The notes under the pieces are model-generated. The model ran no database searches, was not told where the DNA came from, and worked only from the letters and a program-made list of their open reading frames with translations. 28,092 nt of DNA, taken from assembly GCA_041581135.1 (NCBI GenBank), contig JBFGCM010000048.1:1-28092 (forward strand), written 5' to 3'. Positions within the stretch are counted from its first letter, which is position 1. Every line of letters begins with the position of its first letter. Source of the DNA: JBFGCM01 sp041581135. GTDB lineage: Bacteria; Actinomycetota; Acidimicrobiia; Spongiisociales; UBA5794. This document shows, in pieces, positions 14,939-22,524 of the stretch. A program made the position numbers and the translations under genes.

Positions 14939-16032
14939 TGGCGGCGATCCGGGTGCTTCCGCTGTCCGGCGGACCGGGGGAGCGCGGCACCGCCCATGCT
15001 GCGGCGTACGCCGCCGACATCCGCCGCTACGCCGAGGAGCGGATTCGCCTGGTGACCTCCGGCCTCTGGAGCGGCAACCAGCTCAGCCGAGCCGACGTGC
15101 TCGCCATCGCCGAGTTGTGTGTGCCGCACCACCAGGCATTCTCGGCAGAGCTCACCGCCGAGATGGCGGCCATGGGTGCCGCCGCCGGCCTGACCGTCGC
15201 GGAGATGGTGATCGTGGGCGGGTTCACCGACTTCGTTGACGCGGTCCGCGCCCACACCGGCGGGCCGCTGCCGGCGCAGGTGGTCGAGGACGACTGCACG
15301 GCCTTTCTCGTGCCGAACGAGCGGGCGGGTGGTGCCGCATTGTTCGGCCAGACCTGGGACATGCACGACACGGCCACGGAGTTCGTCGTGCTCACGGATG
15401 TCGCACCCGCCGAGGCTCCTCGTGCCCTCGTGTTCACCACGACGGGTTGTGTCGGCCAGATCGGCATGAACGAGCTCGGTGTCGCCGTCGGCATCAACAA
15501 CCTCACCAGTGCCGATGGGCGGCCCGGGGTCACGTGGCCGTTCGTGGTGCGCAAGGCGCTCGAGCAGCCCACCGCAGCAGCCGCCAAGGACGTGATTCTG
15601 TCGGCACCGCTCGCCGGCGCCCACAACTACCTCGTTCTGGACGCCTCGGGCGCCGGCTACAACATCGAGGCGACGCCGACGGTATCGGCGGTGACCGAGC
15701 TGGCGACCGATGTGATCGTGCACACGAATCACATCCTCGAGGCGGAGACCAGCGCCGTCGAGGTGCCCCGTCCCGCCGAGCTGCAGCGCAGCTCCGAGGC
15801 CAGGTTGGCCAAGGCCCGCGCGCTGCTGGCCGCAGGCACTATCGACGAGCACGTTCTCATGGAGGTGACCCGCGACGAGGAGGCGATCTGTCAGGTGGCC
15901 CGTGACCCGTTCCACGTGGAGTCGTGCGGGGCCGCCGTCATGCGTCCCGCCACACTCGACTTCTGGGCGGTGTGGGGATTGCCGGTCGAGAACGAATACG
16001 AGCGATTCACGCTGGCGGCGGCCCGTGCCTGA
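14938..16032 (+). CDS. C45-family Ntn-hydrolase (acyl-CoA:6-aminopenicillanate acyltransferase-like)
   Basis: The 364-residue protein matches peptidase family C45, whose members are made as inactive precursors and cut themselves to expose a catalytic N-terminal cysteine. Here the predicted cut is D119/C120 in VEDDCTAFL. The typical GQTWDMH follows about 23 residues later, where the fungal enzyme has GQNWDFF. GQIGMNELGVAVGINNLTS and APLAGAHNYLVLD are other family blocks. Members hydrolyse or transfer acyl groups on amides; the natural substrates of bacterial ones are mostly unknown. The start shares one base with the gabT stop, and its own stop overlaps the GNAT start by 8 bp. In this operon it may remove an acyl group from an N-acyl amine or N-acyl-GABA, which is inference. 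Beta-lactam synthesis is not supported by any neighbour. Confidence 0.85.
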   Translation: MAAIRVLPLSGGPGERGTAHAAAYAADIRRYAEERIRLVTSGLWSGNQLSRADVLAIAELCVPHHQAFSAELTAEMAAMGAAAGLTVAEMVIVGGFTDFVDAVRAHTGGPLPAQVVEDDCTAFLVPNERAGGAALFGQTWDMHDTATEFVVLTDVAPAEAPRALVFTTTGCVGQIGMNELGVAVGINNLTSADGRPGVTWPFVVRKALEQPTAAAAKDVILSAPLAGAHNYLVLDASGAGYNIEATPTVSAVTELATDVIVHTNHILEAETSAVEVPRPAELQRSSEARLAKARALLAAGTIDEHVLMEVTRDEEAICQVARDPFHVESCGAAVMRPATLDFWAVWGLPVENEYERFTLAAARA

Positions 16033-16675
16033 CATCGAGTACGTGCAGGTGGCGCCGGAGTTCGCGATGGCGTGTGTTGTCATCGAGCTCGCCTGCTTTC
16101 CGACCACCGACCCGGCCGACCTGCTGACGCTCCGCGGCGCGCTCCACCAGTGCAACGTGTTCCCGGAAGGCGGGTTCGTGGCACTCGACGCCGGTCAGCC
16201 CGTCGGGTTCGCCATGGGCTGCTTCGTCGATTTCGACCTGGATCGTCCGCAGCATCACATCGGCGACGTCGTAGGAGAACTGGGGTCCGACAAGCACGAC
16301 CCCGACGGTGAGTGGTACTACGGCACCGACATCGCCGTGCTGGCGCAGTACCGGGGCCGCGGCATCGGCCGCCGGTTCTATGAGCTGCGCAAGGACCTGG
16401 CACGTCGGTTCAACCGCGCCGGGATCGTCGCCGGTGCTGTCATCCCCGGCTTCGCCGACCACAAGCACCACATGACCGCAGACGAGTACGTGGTCGCCGT
16501 TGCCGCCGGTGACCTGACCGATCCCACTCTCAGCTTTCAGATCGCCAACGGGTTCGAGGCGCCCGGTGCCCTGGCCGGATACATGCACGACGAGGCCGTC
16601 GACGACTGGGCGGCCCTCATCGTGTGGCACAACCCCGACTACGACCCGGCAGCACTCGCCGCCGCCAAGCGCTGA
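16025..16675 (+). CDS. GNAT-family N-acyltransferase (first of two paralogs)
   Basis: The 216-residue protein has the GNAT acyl-CoA-binding signature QYRGRGIGRRFYELRKDL at about residues 108-125, preceded by DGEWYYGTDIAVLA. N-terminal beta strands around GGFVALDAGQPVGFAMG complete the fold. The region after the signature is long for a GNAT and contains HKHHMTADEYV and DPTLSFQIANGFEAPGAL; the same blocks recur in the second GNAT at 21892-22524. The GTG at 16025 gives MPDIEYVQVAP, and the gene overlaps the C45 stop by 8 bp. Its own stop shares one base with the ureohydrolase start. The family predicts acyl transfer from acyl-CoA to an amine; a polyamine or its breakdown product is the inferred acceptor. 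I cannot tell acetyl from longer acyl donors. Confidence 0.85.
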   Translation: MPDIEYVQVAPEFAMACVVIELACFPTTDPADLLTLRGALHQCNVFPEGGFVALDAGQPVGFAMGCFVDFDLDRPQHHIGDVVGELGSDKHDPDGEWYYGTDIAVLAQYRGRGIGRRFYELRKDLARRFNRAGIVAGAVIPGFADHKHHMTADEYVVAVAAGDLTDPTLSFQIANGFEAPGALAGYMHDEAVDDWAALIVWHNPDYDPAALAAAKR

Positions 16676-17643
16676 TGGACGACGTGTACGGCTTCGGGCA
16701 GTTCTCCAGCTACGCCGGGGTGCGCCAGGCGCCCTTGGCGTCTCTCGGTGCCGGGGACGCCGACGTGGTCATCGTGGGGGCGCCGCTTGATTGGGGTGCC
16801 ACGTATCGAGGCGGGGCACGGTTCGGTCCAAAGGCGATCCGGGAGGCCGACTACCTCGCTACGGACGCCACCCGTCCCCACCTCCCCACCGGCATCGATC
16901 CGTTTGCCGAGTTGCAGGTGGTCGACGTCGGTGACGTGCCCGTGCCGCCCGGATACCTGGAGCTCGGGCTCGAAAAGATCGCCGACGCGGTCGAGCAGAT
17001 TGCCGCCGTGGGAGCGGTGCCCATCGTGTTGGGTGGTGACCACTCGGTGACGTACGCCAATGGCACCGGGCTCGCCCGTGTGCTCGGTGCCGGGACGTTT
17101 GGGCTCGTTCATTTCGATGCCCATGCCGACACCGCCGAGACCAATGTCGGCCAGTTGCACGGCCACGGCACCCCGATGCGACGCCTGGTGGAATCCGGTG
17201 CAGTGCCGGGGCACCGGTTCGTCCAGATCGGGCTGCGGGGGTACTGGCCCGGGCCGGCGGTGATCGCATGGATGGCGGACCAGCAGATGAAAACCTTCCT
17301 GATGCACGAGATCGTGGAGCGGGGTCTGCGGCCGGTGGTCGATGACGCGGTGGCGGCGTGCACCGGCGGCGATTCGGCAGGCATCTTCATCTCGGTCGAC
17401 ATCGACGTGGTCGACCCAGGCATGGCCCCGGGCACGGGGACGCCGGAGCCTGGTGGGCTCACGTCACGCGAGCTCCTCGACACGGTGCGGCGGCTGGCCC
17501 GGGACCTACCCGTGGTCGGTGCGGACGTGGTGGAGGTGTCACCTCCTTACGACGGTCCCGGTCAGGTGACGGCGTTCCTCGCCAACCGTGTCGTGCTGGA
17601 GATCCTCAACGGCATGGCCGAGCGCAAGGTCGGCCACGGATGA
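16675..17643 (+). CDS. Ureohydrolase, agmatinase-like (SpeB/arginase family)
   Basis: The 322-residue protein has the full set of binuclear manganese ligands of the arginase fold: H123 in GGDHS, D148, H150 and D152 in FDAHAD, and D242 and D244 in SVDIDVVDP. A GHGTPMRRLVE segment (about 164-174) is typical of agmatinase-type enzymes rather than arginase. GAPLDWGATYRGGARFGP is the usual N-terminal block. The expected reaction is agmatine plus water to putrescine plus urea. Guanidinobutyrase or another guanidino-acid hydrolase is a real alternative, since both would feed the gabT route. The start shares one base with the GNAT stop, and the stop overlaps the next gene by 4 bp (ATGA). No urease or arginine decarboxylase gene is in the window. 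Confidence 0.88.
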   Translation: MDDVYGFGQFSSYAGVRQAPLASLGAGDADVVIVGAPLDWGATYRGGARFGPKAIREADYLATDATRPHLPTGIDPFAELQVVDVGDVPVPPGYLELGLEKIADAVEQIAAVGAVPIVLGGDHSVTYANGTGLARVLGAGTFGLVHFDAHADTAETNVGQLHGHGTPMRRLVESGAVPGHRFVQIGLRGYWPGPAVIAWMADQQMKTFLMHEIVERGLRPVVDDAVAACTGGDSAGIFISVDIDVVDPGMAPGTGTPEPGGLTSRELLDTVRRLARDLPVVGADVVEVSPPYDGPGQVTAFLANRVVLEILNGMAERKVGHG

Positions 17644-19025
17644 AGCTCGAGGGCGCGGCCACCCACCCCTTCTGGTGGGATGCGGTGACCGCGTCTCCTA
17701 CTCGCCCGGCACTGGCGGGTGATCTCGAGGTCGATGTCGCCATCGTGGGTGCCGGCTTCACCGGATTGTGGACGGCGTACTACCTCACCGAGCACGACCC
17801 CGGTCTCCGTATCGCCGTGCTCGAGAGCCGTCACGTCGGGTTCGGCGCCTCCGGACGCAATGGAGGCTGGTGCCATGCGGAGTACCCGCTGGGCATCGGT
17901 GTGCTCGCCAAGGATCACGGCAACGCCGCAGCGCTGCGCCACATGGATGCGCTCAACCGCACCGTTGACGAGGTCGGCCGGGTGACCGAGGCCGAGGGCA
18001 TCGACTGCCACTTCGCCAAGGGCGGAGTGCTGGTGGTGGCTCGTAGCGAACCGCAGTTGAAGTCCCTCGAGCAGGAATTGGAGACGGCGCGCCGGATCGG
18101 GTTGGGCGAGGACGATCTCGTCCGGCTCACCGCCACCGAGGCGCGAGTCATGCTGAACGCAACCGGCGTCGTCGGAGGCACGTGGCACCCGCACGGTGCG
18201 GCGATCCAGCCGGCTCGGCTCGTCCACGGCCTCGCCGACGCCGTGGAGCGCCGGGGCGTCACCATCTATGAGTCGACGCGGGTGGCGGCGATCGACGCCG
18301 GTGCCGTCCAGACCCAGTCGGGCGTGGTGCGCGCCGAGATGGTGGTGCGAGCCACCGAGGGGTACACCAGTCAGCTTCCCGGGCTGGAGCGCACCATGGT
18401 GCCGTTGTATTCGCTGATGGTGGCGACCGAGCCGTTGTCGGCCGAGAGATGGGACGACATCGGCCTGCACACCCGGCCGACGTTCGCCGACTACCGCAAT
18501 CTGATCATCTACGGGCAGCGGACCGCCGACGGTCGGTTCGCTTTCGGGGGCAGGGGTGCCCCGTACTACTGGAAGTCAGGCATCGAAGACGCCAACGACA
18601 TTCACGACGGGGTGCATCGGGAGATCACGCGGGCTCTGCTGGAGCTGTTCCCGGCCCTGGAGGACGTACGGATCACCCATCGCTGGGGTGGGGCGCTGGG
18701 CGCGCCCCGTGATTGGCGGCCATCGGTGTCCATCGACCGGCCCGCCAAGCTCGCATGGGCTGGTGGGTACGTGGGGGATGGGGTGAACACGTCGGCGATG
18801 GCCGGCCGGACGCTGGCCGATCTGATCCTGGAACGCGACACCGAGCTGGTGACCCTGCCGTGGGTGAACCATCGTTGGAAGCAATGGGAGCCGGAGCCGC
18901 TGCGGTGGCTCGGCATCAACGCAGGGCTCAGGCTGGCCAAGCTGGCCGATGCCCACGAGCAACGACGCAGCAGACCGTCTCCGCTGGCGACGCTAGGTAA
19001 TTGGTTCCGCGGCAAGACTCGGTGA
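17640..19025 (+). CDS. FAD-dependent amine oxidoreductase, PuuB-like
   Basis: The 461-residue protein is a DAO-fold flavoenzyme. The dinucleotide motif GAGFTG is at residues 37-42 in VDVAIVGAGFTGLWTAYYL, followed by VLESRHVGFGASGRNGGWC, the FAD-binding turn. GRGAPYYWKSG and then HRWGGALGAPRDW and WAGGYVGDGVNTSAMAG near the C-terminus resemble gamma-glutamylputrescine oxidase (PuuB) and similar oxidases. It should oxidise a primary or secondary amine to an aldehyde plus ammonia and hydrogen peroxide, or pass electrons elsewhere. The ATG overlaps the ureohydrolase stop by 4 bp, and it is the last gene of the gabT run. PuuB in E. coli acts only on the gamma-glutamyl-protected amine. A protected substrate here would fit the GNAT in the same operon, but direct oxidation of putrescine is also possible. 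Confidence 0.88.
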   Translation: MKLEGAATHPFWWDAVTASPTRPALAGDLEVDVAIVGAGFTGLWTAYYLTEHDPGLRIAVLESRHVGFGASGRNGGWCHAEYPLGIGVLAKDHGNAAALRHMDALNRTVDEVGRVTEAEGIDCHFAKGGVLVVARSEPQLKSLEQELETARRIGLGEDDLVRLTATEARVMLNATGVVGGTWHPHGAAIQPARLVHGLADAVERRGVTIYESTRVAAIDAGAVQTQSGVVRAEMVVRATEGYTSQLPGLERTMVPLYSLMVATEPLSAERWDDIGLHTRPTFADYRNLIIYGQRTADGRFAFGGRGAPYYWKSGIEDANDIHDGVHREITRALLELFPALEDVRITHRWGGALGAPRDWRPSVSIDRPAKLAWAGGYVGDGVNTSAMAGRTLADLILERDTELVTLPWVNHRWKQWEPEPLRWLGINAGLRLAKLADAHEQRRSRPSPLATLGNWFRGKTR

Positions 19026-19122
19026 CCGATAGGCATCGATGCCGATGCAGCAGGTAGCGGATGGCGCGTGGCGGCTGAGGAGCCGGAGCCCAGTCGGCGC
19101 GGTGACGGCGGTAGGTCGTGGG

Positions 19123-19172
19123 GGTCGATTGTGCTTATTCCGACCGTAATGGTCTGAATAAGCACAACGAAC
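19123..19172. repeat. Palindromic repeat, copy 1
   Basis: This roughly 50-bp unit forms a hairpin: 12-bp arms at 19129-19140 and 19156-19167 (TTGTGCTTATTC and its complement), one mismatch, then GACC/GGTC around a GTAAT loop. It lies 45 bp before the proposed start of the AbiEi/VSR-like gene. The core accgaccgtaatggtctg is shared with copy 2, and copy 3 differs from it by one base. Confidence 0.85.
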
Positions 19173-19216
19173 ACGAAGATCTTGCGCTGACTGCCCGGTT
19201 TGGGCACGGTGCACCC

Positions 19217-20149
19217 GTGTTGCCCATTCGATCGCCGATCGTCGAACTCGCTCGCGCTCAGCACGGCGTCGTCACGTTGCAGCAACTCCGTGCCGTCGGA
19301 ATCACCGAACGCTTCGCGTCGAGGCGAATCGCCAACGCGGAGTGGACGCGCTTGTCCTACCGGCTGATCGTCATCTCCGGCGCCCCTGTGACGCCACTCC
19401 AACAGTGCGCCGCCGCGGTGCTCAGCCGCGAAGCGGCCTTCATCAGTGGGCGAGCCGCAGCCTGGTTGCACGGCATCGGGCAGACGCCGTATTCGCAGCC
19501 ACCCGAGATCACCGTCCCATACTCTGCGAGCGGGCGGAACGCCGTGGCGAAGGTCCGCCGGTCACAGCATTTCTCGACGATCACGACGAATGTCGTCGAT
19601 GGTATCTCAGTGGCTTCGCCAGCGGAGACGATCTTCCGTATGTCGGAGTATGTAGGTCGGAGGCGACTGACCCGAATGATCGACGACCTGCTCCTGCAGG
19701 AACGATCATCAACTGTCGAACTCGGCGAGATCTACCTACGTCATCAGGGCGAGCGCATGAGGGGGATGGCGTCGTTGCGGCCGATCCTGATGGAGCGTCT
19801 GGACGACGCCTTCGTGCCTACTGAGAGCGAACTCGAGGCGTTGGCAGATCGGGTGCTTGGCGCCATGGACCTGCCTGCGGTCGAACGGCAGGCGCCACTG
19901 CCGTGGGCGGCTGGCGCTGGACGGCTCGACCGGCTGATTCGCGACTGGCGCCTCATCGTGGAGTTCGACGGTCGATCGTGGCATGCTCGGACCGAGGCAT
20001 TCGAGACGGATCGGGAGCGTGACCATGCTGCGCTCCGCAACGGTTATCGGACCGTTCGTCTGACGTGGCGGATGCTGACCGAGCGCCCGGAATACTGCCG
20101 TCGCCTGATTCGCGACATGGGAGAGCTCCGGCTGGCATCGGGGTCGTGA
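19217..20149 (+). CDS. AbiEi-type wHTH plus VSR-like (DUF559) endonuclease-domain protein
   Basis: The 310-residue product starts with a winged-helix segment like the AbiEi antitoxin N-terminus (VTLQQLRAVGI, then RRIANAEWTRL). A middle part with AAWLHGIG and SPAETIFRM is typical of these proteins. The C-terminal domain (about 205-310) looks like the very-short-patch-repair/restriction-type nuclease fold: RDWRLIVEFDGRSWHA with D251, followed by DRERDHAALRNGYRTVRLTW. Such proteins are common and often multicopy in actinobacteria and their function is not settled. No AbiEii toxin lies beside it. GTG 19217 (or TTG 19220) gives a sensible N-terminus; upstream in-frame codons run through the palindromic repeat. 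The gene interrupts the polyamine island and is bracketed by three palindromic repeats, which suggests separate origin. Confidence 0.75.
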   Translation: MLPIRSPIVELARAQHGVVTLQQLRAVGITERFASRRIANAEWTRLSYRLIVISGAPVTPLQQCAAAVLSREAAFISGRAAAWLHGIGQTPYSQPPEITVPYSASGRNAVAKVRRSQHFSTITTNVVDGISVASPAETIFRMSEYVGRRRLTRMIDDLLLQERSSTVELGEIYLRHQGERMRGMASLRPILMERLDDAFVPTESELEALADRVLGAMDLPAVERQAPLPWAAGAGRLDRLIRDWRLIVEFDGRSWHARTEAFETDRERDHAALRNGYRTVRLTWRMLTERPEYCRRLIRDMGELRLASGS

Positions 20150-20184
20150 CGATCTCGAGCCGACGGCAGGCGCCCGCAACGTTG

Positions 20185-20238
20185 CATCGGTTCGTTGTGC
20201 TTGAACCGACCGTAATGGTCTGGATAAGCACAACGAAC
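20185..20238. repeat. Palindromic repeat, copy 2
   Basis: Perfect 13-bp arms (GTTCGTTGTGCTT at 20190-20202 and its complement at 20226-20238) enclose an internal loop and the shared GACC-GTAAT-GGTC core. It begins 36 bp after the nuclease-gene stop. The leading 16-mer catcggttcgttgtgc recurs 70 bp on in copy 3. Confidence 0.85.
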
Positions 20239-20254
20239 AGTCCGTCGACCGGCC

Positions 20255-20308
20255 CATCGGTTCGTTGTGCGTAAACCGACCGTAGTGGTCTGAATAAGCA
20301 CACTCGAC
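20255..20308. repeat. Palindromic repeat, copy 3 (degenerate)
   Basis: It shares the left arm catcggttcgttgtgc and the core with copy 2, but the right arm ends in cactcgac, so only about 5 bp of the outer stem remain. It ends a few bases before the aldehyde dehydrogenase stop. Together with copy 2 it may act as a bidirectional terminator for the convergent genes. Confidence 0.75.
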
Positions 20309-20312
20309 TCGC

Positions 20313-21743
20313 CTACCCCAGCCGCACCACCATCGTCTGCAGGTCTGTGAACTCGTTGATCCGGCCCCGGCCCCACCCCGTGTCGGTACCGGCGGCGCCG
20401 CCGAACGGCTGGAAGGTCTCCCAGAAGTCCGTTGAATCGTTGACGACGACGGTGCCGCTCCGGATGTGATCGGCGTACCAGAACGCCTTGGTCAAACTCT
20501 CGGTGAACACCGCCGCCTGCAACCCCAGATGGGACCGATTTGCCAGGCCTACCGCCGCCTCGTCGGTGGCCGCCGACAACACCGGCAGCACCGGCCCAAA
20601 CGACTCCTCCTGGCTGACCGCAGAATCCTCCGGCACGGCGTCGAGGATGGTGAAGTCGTAGTAGAGGTCGGTCGGGAACCCCGGCGCTCGGCCTCCGCCC
20701 ATCACCACCTCCGCCCCGCGCTCCCGAGCGTCGGACACATGGCGGTCCATCTTGGCGGCGGTCTCCTCGTTGTTGAGGGGTCCCATGGTGGTCGCCTCGT
20801 CGAACGGATCCCCGAGCCGCACCACGCCGGCCGCTTTCACGGCTGCTTCCACGAACGCATCGTGAACCTCGTCCAGCACGATCACCCGCTCCGTGGCACA
20901 GCACACCTGGCCGGCGTTGTAGTAGGCCCCGTAGACCGCCGCCGTGGCGGCCGCACCGACGTCGGCGTCGCCGGTGACGATGGTGGGGCCGTTCCCGGAC
21001 ATCTCCATGATCGAGCGCTTGATGCCCATTTGCGAGATGATCCGTTTGCCTGTCGCCGACGACCCGGTGAACCCGATGGCGTCGATGCCGTCGTGGGTCA
21101 CCAATGCTTCTCCGATCTCGGGCCCGCCCGGGATGACCGACACGGCACCGGCCGGCGCGCCGGCCTCGGCAATCGCCTCGGCCAGCTTCAACAACGCCCA
21201 TGACGTGTGGATCGGCGGTTTCACGATCACCGCGTTGCCGGTCGCCAGGCCCGGCCCGACGTACTCCAGCGGGATGGTCACCGGGAAGTTCCACGGCGTG
21301 ATGGCTGCCCACACGCCGACCGGCCGATGGAACGTGAACATGCGAGTGCGTCGGTCGGATGTCGGGATCACCTCGCCCGCCAGCCGCTTGACGTCCTCGG
21401 CGGCGTTGGTGAAGTACTCGTTGGCCTCGGCGATGTCGTCGAGGGATTCGGCGTGGTACGGCTTGCCCTGTTCGAGCGTCTGGAGGCGGGCGATCTCGGG
21501 CACCATCGACTCGATGATCTCGGCGATGCGGTGGCACAGCTCGGCCCGTTCGATCGCCGACCACTGCCGGAGCTCGTCGGTGGCCGACCGCGCCGCCGCC
21601 ACGGCGCGGTCGATGTCGGCGGACGAGGCGATGGGCACATCGGCGATGTGCTCGCCGCTCCCCGGCGACACCAGCTCGAAATGCTCCGAGCCCGTTCCTT
21701 GCGTCCACTCGCCGGCGATGAAGAGTTGCAGCGTCTCGGTCAT
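20313..21743 (-). CDS. NAD(P)-dependent aldehyde dehydrogenase
   Basis: The 476-residue enzyme has the family blocks ITPWNFPVTIPLEYVGPGLA, GFTGSSATGKRI (nucleotide-binding turn), the general-base glutamate in EMSGNGPTIV, the nucleophile cysteine in NAGQVCCATERV and ESFGPVLPV. SGNGP is an unusual version of the common GGNSP or GGKSP. It should oxidise an aldehyde to an acid. In this setting the likely substrates are aminobutyraldehyde, an N-acylated form of it (PuuC-like step) or succinate semialdehyde after GabT. The ATG at 21743 gives the normal N-terminus MTETLQLFIAGEW, and a -10 box ends 7 nt upstream. It is convergent with the nuclease gene and divergent from the second GNAT, so it is a single-gene unit inside the island. 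Confidence 0.92.
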   Translation of the reverse strand: MTETLQLFIAGEWTQGTGSEHFELVSPGSGEHIADVPIASSADIDRAVAAARSATDELRQWSAIERAELCHRIAEIIESMVPEIARLQTLEQGKPYHAESLDDIAEANEYFTNAAEDVKRLAGEVIPTSDRRTRMFTFHRPVGVWAAITPWNFPVTIPLEYVGPGLATGNAVIVKPPIHTSWALLKLAEAIAEAGAPAGAVSVIPGGPEIGEALVTHDGIDAIGFTGSSATGKRIISQMGIKRSIMEMSGNGPTIVTGDADVGAAATAAVYGAYYNAGQVCCATERVIVLDEVHDAFVEAAVKAAGVVRLGDPFDEATTMGPLNNEETAAKMDRHVSDARERGAEVVMGGGRAPGFPTDLYYDFTILDAVPEDSAVSQEESFGPVLPVLSAATDEAAVGLANRSHLGLQAAVFTESLTKAFWYADHIRSGTVVVNDSTDFWETFQPFGGAAGTDTGWGRGRINEFTDLQTMVVRLG

Positions 21744-21750
21744 GACCCGG

Positions 21751-21756
21751 AAGTTA
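21751..21756 (-). promoter_or_regulatory. -10 box of the aldehyde dehydrogenase gene, leaderless type
   Basis: On the minus strand TAACTT ends 7 nt before the ATG at 21743 with no ribosome site between. The 148-bp divergent space to the second GNAT gene also holds a CGAGCG-AAG-CGCTCG inverted repeat (21788-21802). Confidence 0.45.
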
Positions 21757-21891
21757 GTACTTCGACGCAGGGCGTGGCGGGCTGCGACGAGCGAAGCGCT
21801 CGCCTGATTGCACATCTGCGACCAATTCGATGGTCTCGGCGGCGCTCGGGATCGATTTCTGCTAAACACGGCCTTCAGACGGAGGAGTCAC

Positions 21892-22524
21892 TTGGCCGAG
21901 CTGACCTACACGAACCTCACCGCCGCTCTCGCCGCCCAGTGCGCCGCCCTGGAGCGCGCCGCCTTCCCTCACGCCGACGCTGCCGACCTCCTCGATGAGG
22001 AAGATCTGTTGGCCTACGCCGCCACCTTCCCGGCGGGGTTCTTCGTCTGCCTCGACGGCGACCGAGTCGTGGGCCAGGCCGGCGGGATCTACCTCGACTT
22101 CGATTTCGATCATCCCCAGCACACCATCGCCGAGATCACCGGGGAGCATCAGTGCGGCAACCACGATCCCGCCGGTGAGTGGTACTACGGCACCGACATC
22201 GTCGTGTCGCCCGAGTACCGTCGCCGCGGCATCGGAACCAGGCTCTATGAGTTGCGCAAGGACCTGGTCAGGCGCGCCAACCGGCGCGGCATCATCGCCG
22301 GCGGCCACATCCACGGCTTCGAGCACCACAAGCACGAGATGTCGGCGGCCGAGTACGTCGATCGGGTCGCCGCCGGCGAGATCTACGACTCCACTCTCAC
22401 CTTCCAACTCGAGAACGGTTTCGAGGCCAGGGGAGTACTCGAGAACTACATCGAGGACACCTCTACCGATGGATGGTCGGCCCTCATCGTGTGGGAGAAC
22501 GACGAGTACGAGCCGCCTGCATGA
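21892..22524 (+). CDS. GNAT-family N-acyltransferase (second paralog)
   Basis: The 210-residue protein is clearly related to the GNAT at 16025-16675. DPAGEWYYGTDIVVSPEYRR, RRRGIGTRLYELRKDLVRR, GFEHHKHEMSAAEYV, STLTFQLENGFEARG and SALIVWENDEYEP all have close counterparts there. The N-terminal part, with AAFPHADAADLL and AGFFVCLDGDRVVGQAGG, also aligns. The start is a TTG at 21892, supported by GGAGGAG a few bases upstream; in-frame codons further up do not look coding. Its stop overlaps the amidohydrolase start by 4 bp, so it heads the operon that leads into potABCD. An acyl-CoA-dependent transfer to an imported polyamine is the natural inference. Two paralogs in one locus suggest different substrates, such as two amines or two ends of one. 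Confidence 0.87.
   Translation: MAELTYTNLTAALAAQCAALERAAFPHADAADLLDEEDLLAYAATFPAGFFVCLDGDRVVGQAGGIYLDFDFDHPQHTIAEITGEHQCGNHDPAGEWYYGTDIVVSPEYRRRGIGTRLYELRKDLVRRANRRGIIAGGHIHGFEHHKHEMSAAEYVDRVAAGEIYDSTLTFQLENGFEARGVLENYIEDTSTDGWSALIVWENDEYEPPA

Noticed and set aside
14938..16032. Beta-lactam biosynthesis gene
   Set aside because: The similarity is to the C45 family in general, and no ACV synthetase or isopenicillin N synthase gene is present. The operon is amine catabolism.
19123..20308. CRISPR array
   Set aside because: There are only three repeats, they are palindromic and unevenly spaced (about 1 kb and 70 bp), and no cas gene is present.
20044..21708. A 554-codon minus-strand frame over the aldehyde dehydrogenase
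   Set aside because: It is the neighbouring frame of the real dehydrogenase gene, with very high Arg and Gly and no domain. It also runs through the palindromic repeats into the opposite nuclease gene.
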